DNA of 60,557 bases, from positions 1 through 60,557 of the forward strand of contig NZ_PJPV01000102.1 in NCBI RefSeq assembly GCF_002864045.1, read 5' to 3'. Shown piece after piece: positions 16,614 to 26,021 of this stretch. Both the position numbers and the translations under genes were made by a program. Positions within the stretch are counted from its first letter, which is position 1, and every line of letters begins with the position of its first letter. The notes beneath the pieces were generated by a model, which did no database searches, had not been told where the DNA came from, and saw nothing but the letters and a program-made list of their open reading frames with translations. The DNA comes from Endozoicomonas acroporae. GTDB taxonomy: Bacteria; Pseudomonadota; Gammaproteobacteria; Pseudomonadales; Endozoicomonadaceae.

Positions 16614-16775
16614 GCGACGAGGCAAATACTACCTGAAATCAGAAATCTGTCAACGCCTTGATAAACGGTAATCTTTTTCTATGCTCCCAACTCAGGAAAT
16701 GTGAAAAATAGTAGATAGCATTCAGATAGGCAAAATGTCAGGAATTGTTAAAACTATAGCCCCAGTAAATTGGTC

Positions 16776-16784
16776 TGATATAAT
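16776..16784 (+). promoter_or_regulatory. Extended -10 promoter of yccA
   Basis: TGATATAAT is a perfect extended -10 element (TGnTATAAT), ending 35 bp before the yccA start at 16820. No good -35 hexamer is visible, as is usual for extended -10 promoters. Confidence 0.5.
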
Positions 16785-16819
16785 GACTGGTATTACATCT
16801 ATATAGAGGAATGACAAAG

Positions 16820-17491
16820 ATGGACCGCAAACCCGTAATGACCGCTGCTTCTACCAGCCTGGGTGCAGGCGTTGAAATCAATAAGGTTCTGCGCAATACC
16901 TATATGCTGCTGGGTATGACTCTGCTATTCAGTGCTGTCACCGCCGGCGTTGCCATGGCTCTGCAGATCAGCCAGATGACGGCGCTGATTCTCTCTCTGG
17001 TCGGATTTGGCCTGCTGTTCGTGGTTAACAAGACCGCTGATTCTGCCAAGGGTATTGCCGCTGTTTTTGCCTTTACCGGTGTGCTGGGTGCAGCCCTGGG
17101 GCCAATGCTTAACCATTACCTGGGTATGGCCAATGGTCCATCCCTGATTATGCAGGCCCTGGGTGGAACAGCCGTGGTGTTCTTTGCGCTCTCTGGCTAT
17201 GTGTTGACCACTCGCAAAGATTTTTCCTTTATGGGTGGCTTTCTGATGGTTGGCCTTATTGTCGCTGTGGTTGCCAGTATTGCCCTGATCTTCTTTAATA
17301 TCCCTGCTGCCAGCATGGCGCTTTCTGCCCTGATTGTACTGCTGATGTCCGGTTTTATCCTGTTTGACACCAGCCGTATTATCCACGGTGGTGAGACTAA
17401 CTATATCCGTGCCACTGTTTCCCTTTACCTGGATATTTATAACCTGTTCACTGCGCTGCTCCACCTTTTGGGTGCCAGTAGCGACGACTGA
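16820..17491 (+). CDS. yccA: YccA-type Bax inhibitor-1 family membrane protein
   Basis: This seven-helix inner membrane protein of the Bax inhibitor-1 family closely follows E. coli YccA, including VLRNTYMLLGMTLLFSA, YVLTTRKDFSFMGGFLM and IIHGGETNYIRATVSLY. YccA modulates FtsH-dependent proteolysis of membrane proteins in E. coli. The ATG at 16820 is preferred over 16811, because gagga ends 9 bp before it while the earlier ATG is only adjacent to the ribosome site. A strong terminator follows, so yccA can be transcribed separately from tusDCB. Confidence 0.95.
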   Translation: MDRKPVMTAASTSLGAGVEINKVLRNTYMLLGMTLLFSAVTAGVAMALQISQMTALILSLVGFGLLFVVNKTADSAKGIAAVFAFTGVLGAALGPMLNHYLGMANGPSLIMQALGGTAVVFFALSGYVLTTRKDFSFMGGFLMVGLIVAVVASIALIFFNIPAASMALSALIVLLMSGFILFDTSRIIHGGETNYIRATVSLYLDIYNLFTALLHLLGASSDD

Positions 17492-17512
17492 TGTCTGGTT
17501 TTGCTTTTATCG

Positions 17513-17540
17513 GGCCCCGCCATTTGGTGGGGCTTTTTTT
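17513..17540 (+). terminator. Rho-independent terminator after yccA
   Basis: The perfect stem gccccgcc-attt-ggtggggc is followed by seven T residues. Confidence 0.9.
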
Positions 17541-17586
17541 GTTTGGCTTGGCTATTTTTTATTTCTGTTAACGCAAGGTTATTGTT

Positions 17587-17979
17587 ATGAAGTTTGCACT
17601 GGCCGTGTATGGCGCTCCGGCCAACAGTCAGGCGCCACAAAGTGCATTGCACTTTGCCCGGGCGTTGGTGGCCGGGGGGCATGAAATTGTCCGGTTGTTT
17701 TTTTATCAGGATGGGGTGAATACGGCGACCGCCATTGCCCAGCCACCCCAGGATGAGTCCAACCTTTCTGAAGAGTGGCAGCAGTTTGTCCAGGCACACA
17801 ATCTGGATGCCGTGGTTTGTATTGCGGCGGCATTAAGGCGGGGTATTGTGGATCAGGCAGAATCTGACCGTTATGAACTGCCGGGTCATAATCTTCGCGA
17901 GGGCTATGAGCTTTCCGGACTGGGGCAGTTGCTTGATGGCGCACTGATGGCCGATCGCCTGATCACCTTTGGAGCCTGA
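17587..17979 (+). CDS. tusD: Sulfur relay protein TusD
   Basis: The 130-aa DsrE-like subunit contains the conserved sulfur-carrying cysteine in AVVCIAAALRRGI and the end LSGLGQLLDGALMADRLITFG typical of TusD. In the TusBCD complex it accepts persulfide from TusA and passes it on for 2-thiouridine synthesis at tRNA position 34. The ribosome site aagg lies 8 bp before the ATG. It opens the tusDCB cluster. Confidence 0.95.
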   Translation: MKFALAVYGAPANSQAPQSALHFARALVAGGHEIVRLFFYQDGVNTATAIAQPPQDESNLSEEWQQFVQAHNLDAVVCIAAALRRGIVDQAESDRYELPGHNLREGYELSGLGQLLDGALMADRLITFGA

Positions 17980-17980
17980 G

Positions 17981-18340
17981 ATGAGTCATTCGGTGTGTGT
18001 TATTTCCAGCCGGGCTCCTTACAGTGGGCAGTCGGCCCGTGAGGCGCTCGATACGGCACTGGTATCAGCTTCTTATGATATTGAGACCAGTCTTTTGCTG
18101 ATGGGCGATGGGGTCTATCAGTTATTGCCAGGGCAGGAAGCCGGTGATATTCCCCGTAAGAATCTTGCCGCCATGCTTCAGGTGCTGCCTCTGTATGGCA
18201 TAGATACCATTTATGTGGATCAGCTGTCTCTGGAGGAACGGGGTATCCGTTCTGATGCGCTTCAGGCAGGGGTGACAGTGCTTGCCGGGGGCGAGTTGCC
18301 TCTGTTTATCCAACAGCATTCCAGGGTGTTTAATTTCTGA
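17981..18340 (+). CDS. tusC: Sulfur relay protein TusC
   Basis: The 119-aa DsrF-like protein (VCVISSRAPYSGQSAREALD, LSLEERGI) is a structural partner of TusB and TusD. The ATG at 17981 directly follows the tusD stop with ribosome site ggag. The stop overlaps the tusB start (TGATG). Confidence 0.93.
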   Translation: MSHSVCVISSRAPYSGQSAREALDTALVSASYDIETSLLLMGDGVYQLLPGQEAGDIPRKNLAAMLQVLPLYGIDTIYVDQLSLEERGIRSDALQAGVTVLAGGELPLFIQQHSRVFNF

Positions 18341-18621
18341 TGAGTACGCTGCATACCGTTAATAAGCCCGGTCAGGCGATGGCACTCTGTGTTCGTGCTG
18401 TTGTCAGCGGCGATTCTGTGTTGTTGATTGAAGATGCTGTTTATGAACTGCTGTTACCGGCAAGTCGGTTGAATGCTTTACCAGATGGCTGCTCTGTTTA
18501 TGTGATGGATATTGATGCAAGGGCTCGCGGGGTAGTGGTGTCTGCGCCGTTTGAAGTCATCAACTATGATCGCTTTGTTTCATTATGTGTTGATAATGAG
18601 AAAGTGTTGTCATGGTTTTAA
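18340..18621 (+). CDS. tusB: Sulfur relay protein TusB
   Basis: This 93-aa DsrH family protein (SVLLIEDAVYELL, YVMDIDARARGV) completes the TusBCD hexamer. Translation is coupled to tusC. The expected next gene, tusE, is missing: a palindromic element (18671-18806) and a convergent orphan gene follow. tusE may lie elsewhere. Confidence 0.9.
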   Translation: MSTLHTVNKPGQAMALCVRAVVSGDSVLLIEDAVYELLLPASRLNALPDGCSVYVMDIDARARGVVVSAPFEVINYDRFVSLCVDNEKVLSWF

Positions 18622-18670
18622 ATTATATTATCCAATCATATTCTCTATGTTTTCCACCTGATCTCTCCAC

Positions 18671-18806
18671 TTAAGGTAGACATTAAGCCCACCCACAGCA
18701 CACAGGCCCAATCTTGTGCGCCCTGAACAACCATCTCGTGCATATTGTGGCTGTTCAGGATGAGTTCTGTACTGGGAGTGCTGCCTGGGCTTAATGTCTA
18801 CCCTAA
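18671..18806. repeat. Palindromic MITE-like element, family B, copy 1
   Basis: A 136-bp element has terminal inverted repeats ttaaggtagacattaagccc / gggcttaatgtctaccctaa and an inner inverted repeat (ctgaacaacca/tggctgttcag). The same termini occur at 54524-54695 around a different interior. Its right end supplies the stop codon of the gene at 18803-21364. Confidence 0.85.
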
Positions 18807-21364
18807 GATGGCTGACTTACATCCCGTTGTACATAGGTAAACGTAAATTTATTTCTGCCTACAGATTCCTCAATCGCATCAAACATATCGTAAGGTGCTC
18901 TTCCTTCCAGAAGTTTCACTTTTTCACCTTTTCTAGAATCCACGCAGTGGTATAGAGGTAGTTCCATCGCGTTAGCAATGTCCCGTGCGGCATCAATGAA
19001 CAATAAATAACTTCTATCGGGATAGCCCATCTCAAGAAATAACACAGGACAATCATCCTGATCCAACACCATGCGAATAACACTTCTGCTGAGGATCGTT
19101 CCTTTTTGGTTCTTTCTGACAATCATGGCATTGCGTCCATCCATCACATAGCTCATCAACGCCCTGTTCAAACACGGCGCGCCCTCCGGTGATTGACAGG
19201 TTTTAACTTCAAGTCCACTGATAAAAAGATCCCAGGGGTCTTCTGTCAGCTCCAGGGTTTCTCCCCGGGACAACAGCTTGTTTCTGGTTTCCTCGCTGAA
19301 GTTACTGAAATTCGCCCCCCAACCGGCTTGGAATTGGGGGAATTTCCGGTAAACGGCCTGTAAGTGTGGATTGTTCACCGGTGACTGCCTGGTCTCAATA
19401 AAAGTTTTGTCAGCACTGCTCTGTACAAACTCATGGATCAGCTCTGTAACTTCCACATACCCTTTTTCTATCATTGATGCCATGTAAAAAGTCAGGAGAT
19501 GGCAATGTCGTTGTTTAAATAGCCATTGTGCGACCTCCTTATTTTCTCCCTGTAAAACGGCAGCCCCTTTTTCAGCGATCAACAACGGTAATCCTTCCTT
19601 CTGGCAGGTAAAGCCCATGCTGCCCAGAATTTCATTAAACCTGTCTCCTGTTTTGAATATTACTTTAAGTAAACCCAGTTTTTCATAAGTCGGACTTTGG
19701 ATGAGCTTGTCCAGAATTTGCGTTAGCATTGCCTTATTCATAACCTTGCTATCCAATGCCTGCTCGAAAGTATCCAGCCACTGATAGAAAACCTTCCCAT
19801 CTTTCATCAGTCGCTTGCAAGTGCCGGAAGCTTGCAGAGATTTACAGAGTTTCTCAAAGTCATCTTCTGAGATTATATCGGGCACAAATCCCAGCAATTG
19901 CAGCGGGGCCAGTTGCAAATGTTCTCTGCTCTTGGCTCCGGGCTTACCAAGTGCTTGCTGTATTTTCGGGGCACTCTGAAGCAGATGAGTCAGCCCTTTG
20001 ATCAGATAGGGAATACTTTTTTTATTGCCATGTCTCATGATAGCAATGACAAAATGATCCAATACTGAAGTATCCATTATTTGTTTGGCAGATTTGCAAA
20101 CCGCAATGATTATCAAAAGTCGATGCACCTCCGCTTTGATATTGGGCTTCTGTTCAGGTAGTGATATAGCAGCAAATTTGCTTTCCAGATATTTAACAGC
20201 AGGGAGTAATGCCTGTGAATATTCCGGGGTCATGTTATCAATGGTTGCTCTGAGTGCCTGTAGATAAGGGTCCAGCGTTTTTTGGCTTGCAAGTAAAGCA
20301 AACCCATTGATATCACTGAGTTGTTTGAGCTCTTCAAAATCTGAGACAATATTTGTTTCAGGCGCTGTCAATATATTTGCCACGGCATCAACATAACGGC
20401 AATAATCGATGGAGCCCGGTTGTTTCGACAAATAGGCCAGCTCTTTAACAATATGCCAGATGCTATTTGAATCGGCGGTATGCAGAGCAGATCGAATGTA
20501 CGACGCTAACTCTTCAATATCTGCCTTCTGTGAAAAACCGGAACAGGCTGCATACAGATACAGCAATCTTCGTGTATGGGTTTTGAAATCTTTATCATCA
20601 ACGTCTGATAAGCGGCCGCTTTCGTCAATTTTCGGGATAAATTTTGCTTCAATATGGTCAACTTCACTCAACAGCTGTCTGGAAAGTTCGTTGTTTTCCG
20701 ATTCAAGGGTTTGCCGGATCTCCAGAAGTCCATCCCTGACCGTTGTACCGGTGGGTAATGTTGTCAATCGTTCATTAATGACATGGTACTGCCCGGCCAT
20801 AGAAGGCGTATCAGAAAGACGTTGCAGCTGGCTTTTGGCCTCCTCTAATCGGGGGGCTAAAGGAATCCCCGGCATTTCCCAGCAGTTCGCCAAAATTGGG
20901 TGTCTGTACTTTTTTTCAGCAGCCAACATAATCCGGAGTTTTTCAGCATCACTAAAAGCATTGGTTGCGTACAACTTTTTTGCCGTTTTTATCGAACTCA
21001 TAAAAGTAAATATAATGCTCTCAACAAAAACGGCGAATAGCACCTCTTTGTTTGGTGACTTTTCTATTGCCTCATAACGGAATTTTTCCACCATTTCTTT
21101 GGCAACGTGTTGTATCGCTTCAGCTTTTGAATCGGGTAGTTGTCTCTTAATATCAGGTTGAAGATTAACCAGCCGTTTAAATAGCTCTTTACCATCGGCG
21201 TTATTGCAGGTTTGCCCTGTTAGTTCGGTGATGCCATTGTGCAGTCGTATCTGCCTGCCAAGGTACTGAATAGAATCATCTTCCGCCGAAAAGCCAATGG
21301 GTGACTGCATGACCGTATCATACAGCTCTTGAAGTGTCAGACCATCTATCTTATGAAAATCCAT
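18803..21364 (-). CDS. Large orphan protein, 853 aa
   Basis: The start at 21364 (MDFHKIDGLTLQELYDTVMQ) has an aggag ribosome site 6 bp upstream; longer starts have none. No signal peptide or membrane segment is visible. Most of the protein looks alpha-helical with leucine-rich stretches, suggesting a helical-repeat scaffold. The last ~110 residues, with RNAMIVRKNQKGTILSRSVI and DCPVLFLEMGYPDRSYLLFI, look like a separate compact domain. I recognise no family. The TAG stop lies in the terminal repeat of the palindromic element at 18671-18806, so the original C-terminus may have been cut. It is convergent with tusDCB. Confidence 0.75.
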   Translation of the reverse strand: MDFHKIDGLTLQELYDTVMQSPIGFSAEDDSIQYLGRQIRLHNGITELTGQTCNNADGKELFKRLVNLQPDIKRQLPDSKAEAIQHVAKEMVEKFRYEAIEKSPNKEVLFAVFVESIIFTFMSSIKTAKKLYATNAFSDAEKLRIMLAAEKKYRHPILANCWEMPGIPLAPRLEEAKSQLQRLSDTPSMAGQYHVINERLTTLPTGTTVRDGLLEIRQTLESENNELSRQLLSEVDHIEAKFIPKIDESGRLSDVDDKDFKTHTRRLLYLYAACSGFSQKADIEELASYIRSALHTADSNSIWHIVKELAYLSKQPGSIDYCRYVDAVANILTAPETNIVSDFEELKQLSDINGFALLASQKTLDPYLQALRATIDNMTPEYSQALLPAVKYLESKFAAISLPEQKPNIKAEVHRLLIIIAVCKSAKQIMDTSVLDHFVIAIMRHGNKKSIPYLIKGLTHLLQSAPKIQQALGKPGAKSREHLQLAPLQLLGFVPDIISEDDFEKLCKSLQASGTCKRLMKDGKVFYQWLDTFEQALDSKVMNKAMLTQILDKLIQSPTYEKLGLLKVIFKTGDRFNEILGSMGFTCQKEGLPLLIAEKGAAVLQGENKEVAQWLFKQRHCHLLTFYMASMIEKGYVEVTELIHEFVQSSADKTFIETRQSPVNNPHLQAVYRKFPQFQAGWGANFSNFSEETRNKLLSRGETLELTEDPWDLFISGLEVKTCQSPEGAPCLNRALMSYVMDGRNAMIVRKNQKGTILSRSVIRMVLDQDDCPVLFLEMGYPDRSYLLFIDAARDIANAMELPLYHCVDSRKGEKVKLLEGRAPYDMFDAIEESVGRNKFTFTYVQRDVSQPS

Positions 21365-21718
21365 TTTATCTCCTGGGTATAGTGGGTATCTCTTGAACAT
21401 CAGGGGGTAGATTTTAATTTGACCTGCACACAGGAAGATCTGAACCTGATTTCTAATTTGGACTATCATTCCGATAATTAGTTCCATCCATTGTCATAAA
21501 TATGAAAGGAGACGCTGTCTCCCTAACACAATACCCTGAATAAAGACTGTGCCAATCATCCTTCGAATCCGCTCCAGGGTGAACGGAGATTGTACGCATT
21601 AAACTCATTTGCTCTTAACTGTTGAGTTTTTTCACAATAGGCCGTGGTATGCTGGCAAACCGTTCATTGTGTTTACTGACAATGGCTTTGACATTATCTG
21701 CCTCTGAGGAACTCCCCT

Positions 21719-23809
21719 TTGAAAGCACCGGTCGCTCAAAAAATTCCACACGCCATTATTCAGCACAACCAGACCCGTATCGATGAGTACCACTGGTTGC
21801 GGGATGAGCACTGGCAGAAGATTGTGGCAGGCGATCTGGATTTTAAAAACCCGGAGGTGCTGGCCTATCTTAACGCTGAAAGTGATTATAAAGATGCCCA
21901 AATGAAAGACAGCAAGGTCGTTCAGGAGCAGCTTTATCAGGAAATTCTGTCCCGGATAAAAGAAGACTATCAGTCCTGGCCCGTTAAAAAGGGCGATTTT
22001 CTCTATTATTACCGTGAAGAGAAAGGGAAGAACTACCCTATTCTCTGTCGTCGTCATGGCTCGATGGATCTGCCGGAAGTGGTTTATATGGACGTTAACC
22101 AGGAGGCAGATGGCAAGGACCTCTATATGTTTGGCCCGTCCGTCACCAACCGGGCAAATACCTTTCTTGCTTATGGTTATAATCTCACCGGCTCCATGGA
22201 GCGAAGCATTCGGGTTCGGAATCTGGCGACCGGGCAGGACAGTGAGTGGACCTACCATAACAGTACCGGCTCCATACTCTGGATAGATGATGAGCACCTT
22301 CTGGTGGTTGAGCGTGATGAGCAGGCCCGTGGTAAACATGTCTATAAAATCAATATCCATCAGGGACCGGAAAAGAAAGCGCTGGTGTTCTCCAAACCTG
22401 ATGAGTTTGACGGGATGTTTCTTTCGCTGGCGGAAACCACAGACCGTGAATACATTATGGTGTATCTCAACAGCGGCTCCAGCCAGGTGGTTTATGTTTC
22501 TTCCCGCGCTGCGATAGATTTCCGTCTGTTTGCCCATGGCATTGATGATGTGGTGTTCAGCCTTGATCACTATCGTGATGGCGACAGTGATGACTTCTAT
22601 ATTCTCACCAATCTTCATGGTGCCAATAACTTCCAGCTGTATAAGACATCGGTAAACCAGTGGGAGCAAGAGCATTGGCATCTGCTTCAGGCGGAAAGCA
22701 GCACGCTCAGCCTTACCGATATTCATTTCTACAATCATTACCTGATTATTGAGCAGAAAAATAACGACAAAGCGCTGGATGAGCTGGTGGTACAGGATAT
22801 GGTATCCGGTACCAGGCAGAGGGTATCCATGCCTGACGAAGCCTATGAACTGGATTTTTCCGGTGACTGGGATCATAACGCCACAATGGTTCGGCTGGAT
22901 TACTCCTCACCGGTTATGCCCAGTACCGTTCTTGAGCTGGATCTGAAGACGGTTCAAACCACAGCGGTCTATACCCGTGAAACGCCCAACTTTGACCCGG
23001 AAAAATATGAGGTCAGGCGGGAGTATGCCACCGCCCGGGACGGTGAGCGTATTCCGGTCACCATTATTCATAACAAAGGTCTGGTAAAGGATGGCTCCCA
23101 TCGTGCCCTGGTTTACGGTTATGGTTCCTACGGTTATGGCAAGACCGCTGGTTTTTCATCAAAGCTCTTCAGCCTGGTGGATCGTGGTTTCGTTTATGCA
23201 ACGGCTCATATTCGTGGTGGAGATGAAAAGGGCTATCAGTGGTATCTCAATGGCAAAATGCGTCATAAGATGAATACCTTCAATGACTTTATTGATGCCA
23301 CGGAGTACCTGGTCAAACAGGGTTATACCGATAAAGGGCAGATTGCCATTAATGGTGGCAGTGCCGGTGGCTTGCTAATGGGAGCGGTGACCAACCTGCG
23401 TCCGGATCTGTTTGGTTGCGTGGTGGCCGATGTGCCTTTTGTTGATGTTATTAACACCATCAGTGATGCATCCTTGCCATTGACGCCACCGGAATGGGAA
23501 GAGTGGGGCAACCCGGTCACCAGTGCCGACGACTTTGATTACATTATGCAGTACTCGCCCTATGACAATGTGCAGGCCGGGGATTATCCTCCGATGTTGT
23601 TTAACTCCGGGATATCCGATGAGCAGGTCACCTACTGGGAACCGGCCAAGATGGTGGCACGTTTAAGGGCGCTGAAAACCGACGAAAACCTGCTGCTACT
23701 GAACATGAATATGCACGCAGGCCATGCGGGTGCCAGCAAGCGTTATGAATGGATTGATGAAGAAGCGTTTAACTATGCCTTTATCCTCAAGTGTTTTGGC
23801 ATGAAGTAG
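21719..23809 (+). CDS. ptrB: Oligopeptidase B (prolyl oligopeptidase family, S9A)
   Basis: The 696-aa serine peptidase has an N-terminal beta-propeller region and a C-terminal alpha/beta hydrolase domain. The nucleophile is in INGGSAGG (about S548), the likely acid in NSGISDEQV (about D634) and the histidine in NMHAGHAG (about H669). It would cut short peptides after basic residues in the cytoplasm. The start is TTG at 21719, with gagga 8 bp upstream; an in-frame ATG is not available nearby, and the length agrees with E. coli PtrB (~686). Confidence 0.92.
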   Translation: MKAPVAQKIPHAIIQHNQTRIDEYHWLRDEHWQKIVAGDLDFKNPEVLAYLNAESDYKDAQMKDSKVVQEQLYQEILSRIKEDYQSWPVKKGDFLYYYREEKGKNYPILCRRHGSMDLPEVVYMDVNQEADGKDLYMFGPSVTNRANTFLAYGYNLTGSMERSIRVRNLATGQDSEWTYHNSTGSILWIDDEHLLVVERDEQARGKHVYKINIHQGPEKKALVFSKPDEFDGMFLSLAETTDREYIMVYLNSGSSQVVYVSSRAAIDFRLFAHGIDDVVFSLDHYRDGDSDDFYILTNLHGANNFQLYKTSVNQWEQEHWHLLQAESSTLSLTDIHFYNHYLIIEQKNNDKALDELVVQDMVSGTRQRVSMPDEAYELDFSGDWDHNATMVRLDYSSPVMPSTVLELDLKTVQTTAVYTRETPNFDPEKYEVRREYATARDGERIPVTIIHNKGLVKDGSHRALVYGYGSYGYGKTAGFSSKLFSLVDRGFVYATAHIRGGDEKGYQWYLNGKMRHKMNTFNDFIDATEYLVKQGYTDKGQIAINGGSAGGLLMGAVTNLRPDLFGCVVADVPFVDVINTISDASLPLTPPEWEEWGNPVTSADDFDYIMQYSPYDNVQAGDYPPMLFNSGISDEQVTYWEPAKMVARLRALKTDENLLLLNMNMHAGHAGASKRYEWIDEEAFNYAFILKCFGMK

Positions 23810-23950
23810 CCTTGATCGACGGATTCATTATGTGAATCTACCATCATTCCCGGACAGCCTCCCGGTCTTGAGAACAAAGATTAATTGGCCAGTAAGGTAA
23901 AAAATGCACTAACTATATGGTTGCTGGCCTTTTGATCAACAAGTCATATT

Positions 23951-23967
23951 CGGGGGAGGGGGGGGGG
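23951..23967 (+). repeat. Poly-G tract
   Basis: A run of five G, one A and ten G lies in the intergenic region between ptrB and the repeat protein gene. Such tracts are prone to slippage. It is about 120 bp before the next start codon. Confidence 0.8.
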
Positions 23968-24086
23968 TATTCATGCCCGAACAGGCTTTTAACCCACTAC
24001 TGAATAAATATTAGACAGAGTATTTCAGGGATGAACTTTTATAAGAAAGAATGGTCTTAAGGTAAATTCAATAATTTTGTAATTCA

Positions 24087-24884
24087 ATGGATAGACCTGC
24101 TACCTTTGCTCAATTAAATGCAGCTTCTGATCATTTATCCTGTTTGCAGGGTACTCCTTTTTCCAAATCTCACGTATCAGGTGTGGCCTTCTCCCGAGAC
24201 ATCATAGAAGCTGCTGTTATTCTATGTGCTATGCGTACTGCTGAAACTACTAAACAGTACCTTCAGCAATCGATGGTGCCTTTTCATAATCCTGTTGATG
24301 ATACCCGGCTGGAAAAAAGGTCGATAGCAAGCGTTGATAATATTAATAAAGAAGATCAACTATTTTACTTACCAGTCAGAATAGAATCGTTAAATAATGA
24401 TCATGCCCACACAGATATTCCTGAAAATCAGTGTTTTCTGATCCAGCCTCCGACAGATACAGATCAATCAACCCCGCAAATCTCATCCGTTGTCAACAAC
24501 AACCAGAATGACCCCGAATACGCTGAGCTCGAAAAGGAACGCCGAAGGGCGCGCCGAAGGGCGCGCTACCAGAATGATCCCGTTTACGCAGCGCGCGAAA
24601 GGGAGCGCCTGAGGATGCTTCGCAAAGATCCTGCATTCGCCAGGCGCAAAAAAGAGCGCGACAGGGAACGCGAAAGGGAGCGCTGCCAGAATGACCCCGA
24701 TGGCGTCGAGCGCAAAAAGGCACGCCAGAGGGCTCGCCGAAGGGAACGCTACCAGAATGATCCCGCTTTCGCAGCGCGGGAAAGGGCGCGCATAAGAGGG
24801 CATCAGAGGAAACGCTACCAGAATGACTTCGCTTACGCAGAGCGCATAAGGGAGCGCATAAGGGGGCAACGAAGGGAGCGTTAA
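24087..24884 (+). CDS. Arg/Glu-rich protein with 22-residue tandem repeats
   Basis: The 265-aa protein has a ~140-residue unrecognised N-terminus and then about six repeats of ~22 residues with the outline QNDPxYAxRERxRxRxxRRxRY. The units begin QNDPEYAEL, QNDPVYAAR, KDPAFARRK, QNDPDGVER, QNDPAFAAR and QNDFAYAER. Each should form a highly charged helix, so nucleic acid or acidic-partner binding is plausible but unproven. The DNA of the repeats is itself repetitive. No good ribosome site precedes the ATG. It could be an effector or a nucleoid-like protein; I know no described family. Confidence 0.65.
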   Translation: MDRPATFAQLNAASDHLSCLQGTPFSKSHVSGVAFSRDIIEAAVILCAMRTAETTKQYLQQSMVPFHNPVDDTRLEKRSIASVDNINKEDQLFYLPVRIESLNNDHAHTDIPENQCFLIQPPTDTDQSTPQISSVVNNNQNDPEYAELEKERRRARRRARYQNDPVYAARERERLRMLRKDPAFARRKKERDRERERERCQNDPDGVERKKARQRARRRERYQNDPAFAARERARIRGHQRKRYQNDFAYAERIRERIRGQRRER

Positions 24885-25088
24885 AAGAAGTTTCGCAACA
24901 ATACATACAATATAAAAACCGCGACTTTTAACGCATAGGTCAAAAATATGATGATAAACTCTTTTTCAGGCCTGATTGGCACCGGCTATTTGCAATTGGT
25001 TTGAGATCAGGATGCAGTCATGGCTTATGAGATGACATAAGTCGGACTTCGCGTCAGAATAAATAAAGTCAGTAAACAGGAGCCTCCT

Positions 25089-26021
25089 ATGGGTATGGAA
25101 ATCACAGCAATTGTGTTTGTTGTCCTTATTGCTGTTCTTATATCAACCGGTGTACGAATTGTCCCTCAGGGGTATAACTACACCGTCGAGCGATTTGGCA
25201 AATACACCAGTACGTTAACGCCCGGGCTGCATGTGATTGTGCCGGTGATTGATACGGTTGGTAAGAAAATGAACATGATGGAGCAGGTTCTGGACATCCC
25301 GCCCCAAGAAGTGATCAGTGCCGATAACGCACAGGTGACCACGGATGCTGTCTGTTTCTACCTGGTCCAGGATGCGGTCAAAGCTTCTTATGAGGTGAAC
25401 GATCTTGATCGTGCCATGAAAAACCTGGTGATGACCAATATCCGGGCGGTATTAGGGTCCATGGAACTGGATGAAATGCTGTCCAACCGGGATCGGATTA
25501 ATGAACGCCTGCTGATAAAAGTGGATGAAGCCACCGATCCCTGGGGCTTGAAGGTGACCCGTATTGAGTTGCGAGATATTGCTCCGCCTGCGGACCTGGT
25601 GGAAGCCATGGCCAGGCAGATGAAGGCTGAGCGGGATAAACGTGCCCAGATCCTTGAGGCGGAAGGTGCCCGCGAAGCGGCCATTAAAGTAGCCGAGGGT
25701 GAAAAGCAGGCGCAAATCCTCAAGGCGGAAGGTGAGCTTGAAGCCGCCAGGCGGGAAGCGGAAGCCCGGGAACGTCTGGCAGAAGCCGAGGCGGTGGCAA
25801 CGTCTATGGTGTCCAAGGCGATTGCAGAAGGTGATCATCGGGCAATTAATTATTTTGTTGCCCAGAAATACGTAGAAGCCCTGAAGGATGTTGCCTCTGC
25901 CGAGAATAATAAAGTGATCATGATGCCTCTGGAGGCTGGTAGTCTGATTGGCTCAATCGCCGGTATCAAGGAGCTGGTGGGAGAGGCCACTGTTAAAAAG
26001 GGAAGTGAGAAGGAGGCCTGA
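25089..26021 (+). CDS. SPFH/stomatin-family membrane protein (QmcA-like)
   Basis: The 310-aa protein has an N-terminal membrane helix ([20 protein letters not shown]), the SPFH core ([50 protein letters not shown] block) and a long coiled coil rich in Ala/Glu/Arg (residues ~185-245). It closely follows the QmcA/stomatin layout and probably forms membrane microdomain scaffolds. The start has an aggag ribosome site. The stop overlaps the nfeD-like start (TGATG), the usual pairing. Confidence 0.92.
   Translation: MGMEITAIVFVVLIAVLISTGVRIVPQGYNYTVERFGKYTSTLTPGLHVIVPVIDTVGKKMNMMEQVLDIPPQEVISADNAQVTTDAVCFYLVQDAVKASYEVNDLDRAMKNLVMTNIRAVLGSMELDEMLSNRDRINERLLIKVDEATDPWGLKVTRIELRDIAPPADLVEAMARQMKAERDKRAQILEAEGAREAAIKVAEGEKQAQILKAEGELEAARREAEARERLAEAEAVATSMVSKAIAEGDHRAINYFVAQKYVEALKDVASAENNKVIMMPLEAGSLIGSIAGIKELVGEATVKKGSEKEA

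Noticed and set aside
21632..22876. 414-codon ORF on the minus strand
   Set aside because: Antisense to oligopeptidase B, whose protein has all expected motifs.
24483..24906. Two minus-strand ORFs of ~130 codons with cysteine- and alanine-rich repeats
   Set aside because: Antisense shadows of the Arg/Glu repeat gene; the repeats arise from its DNA repetition.
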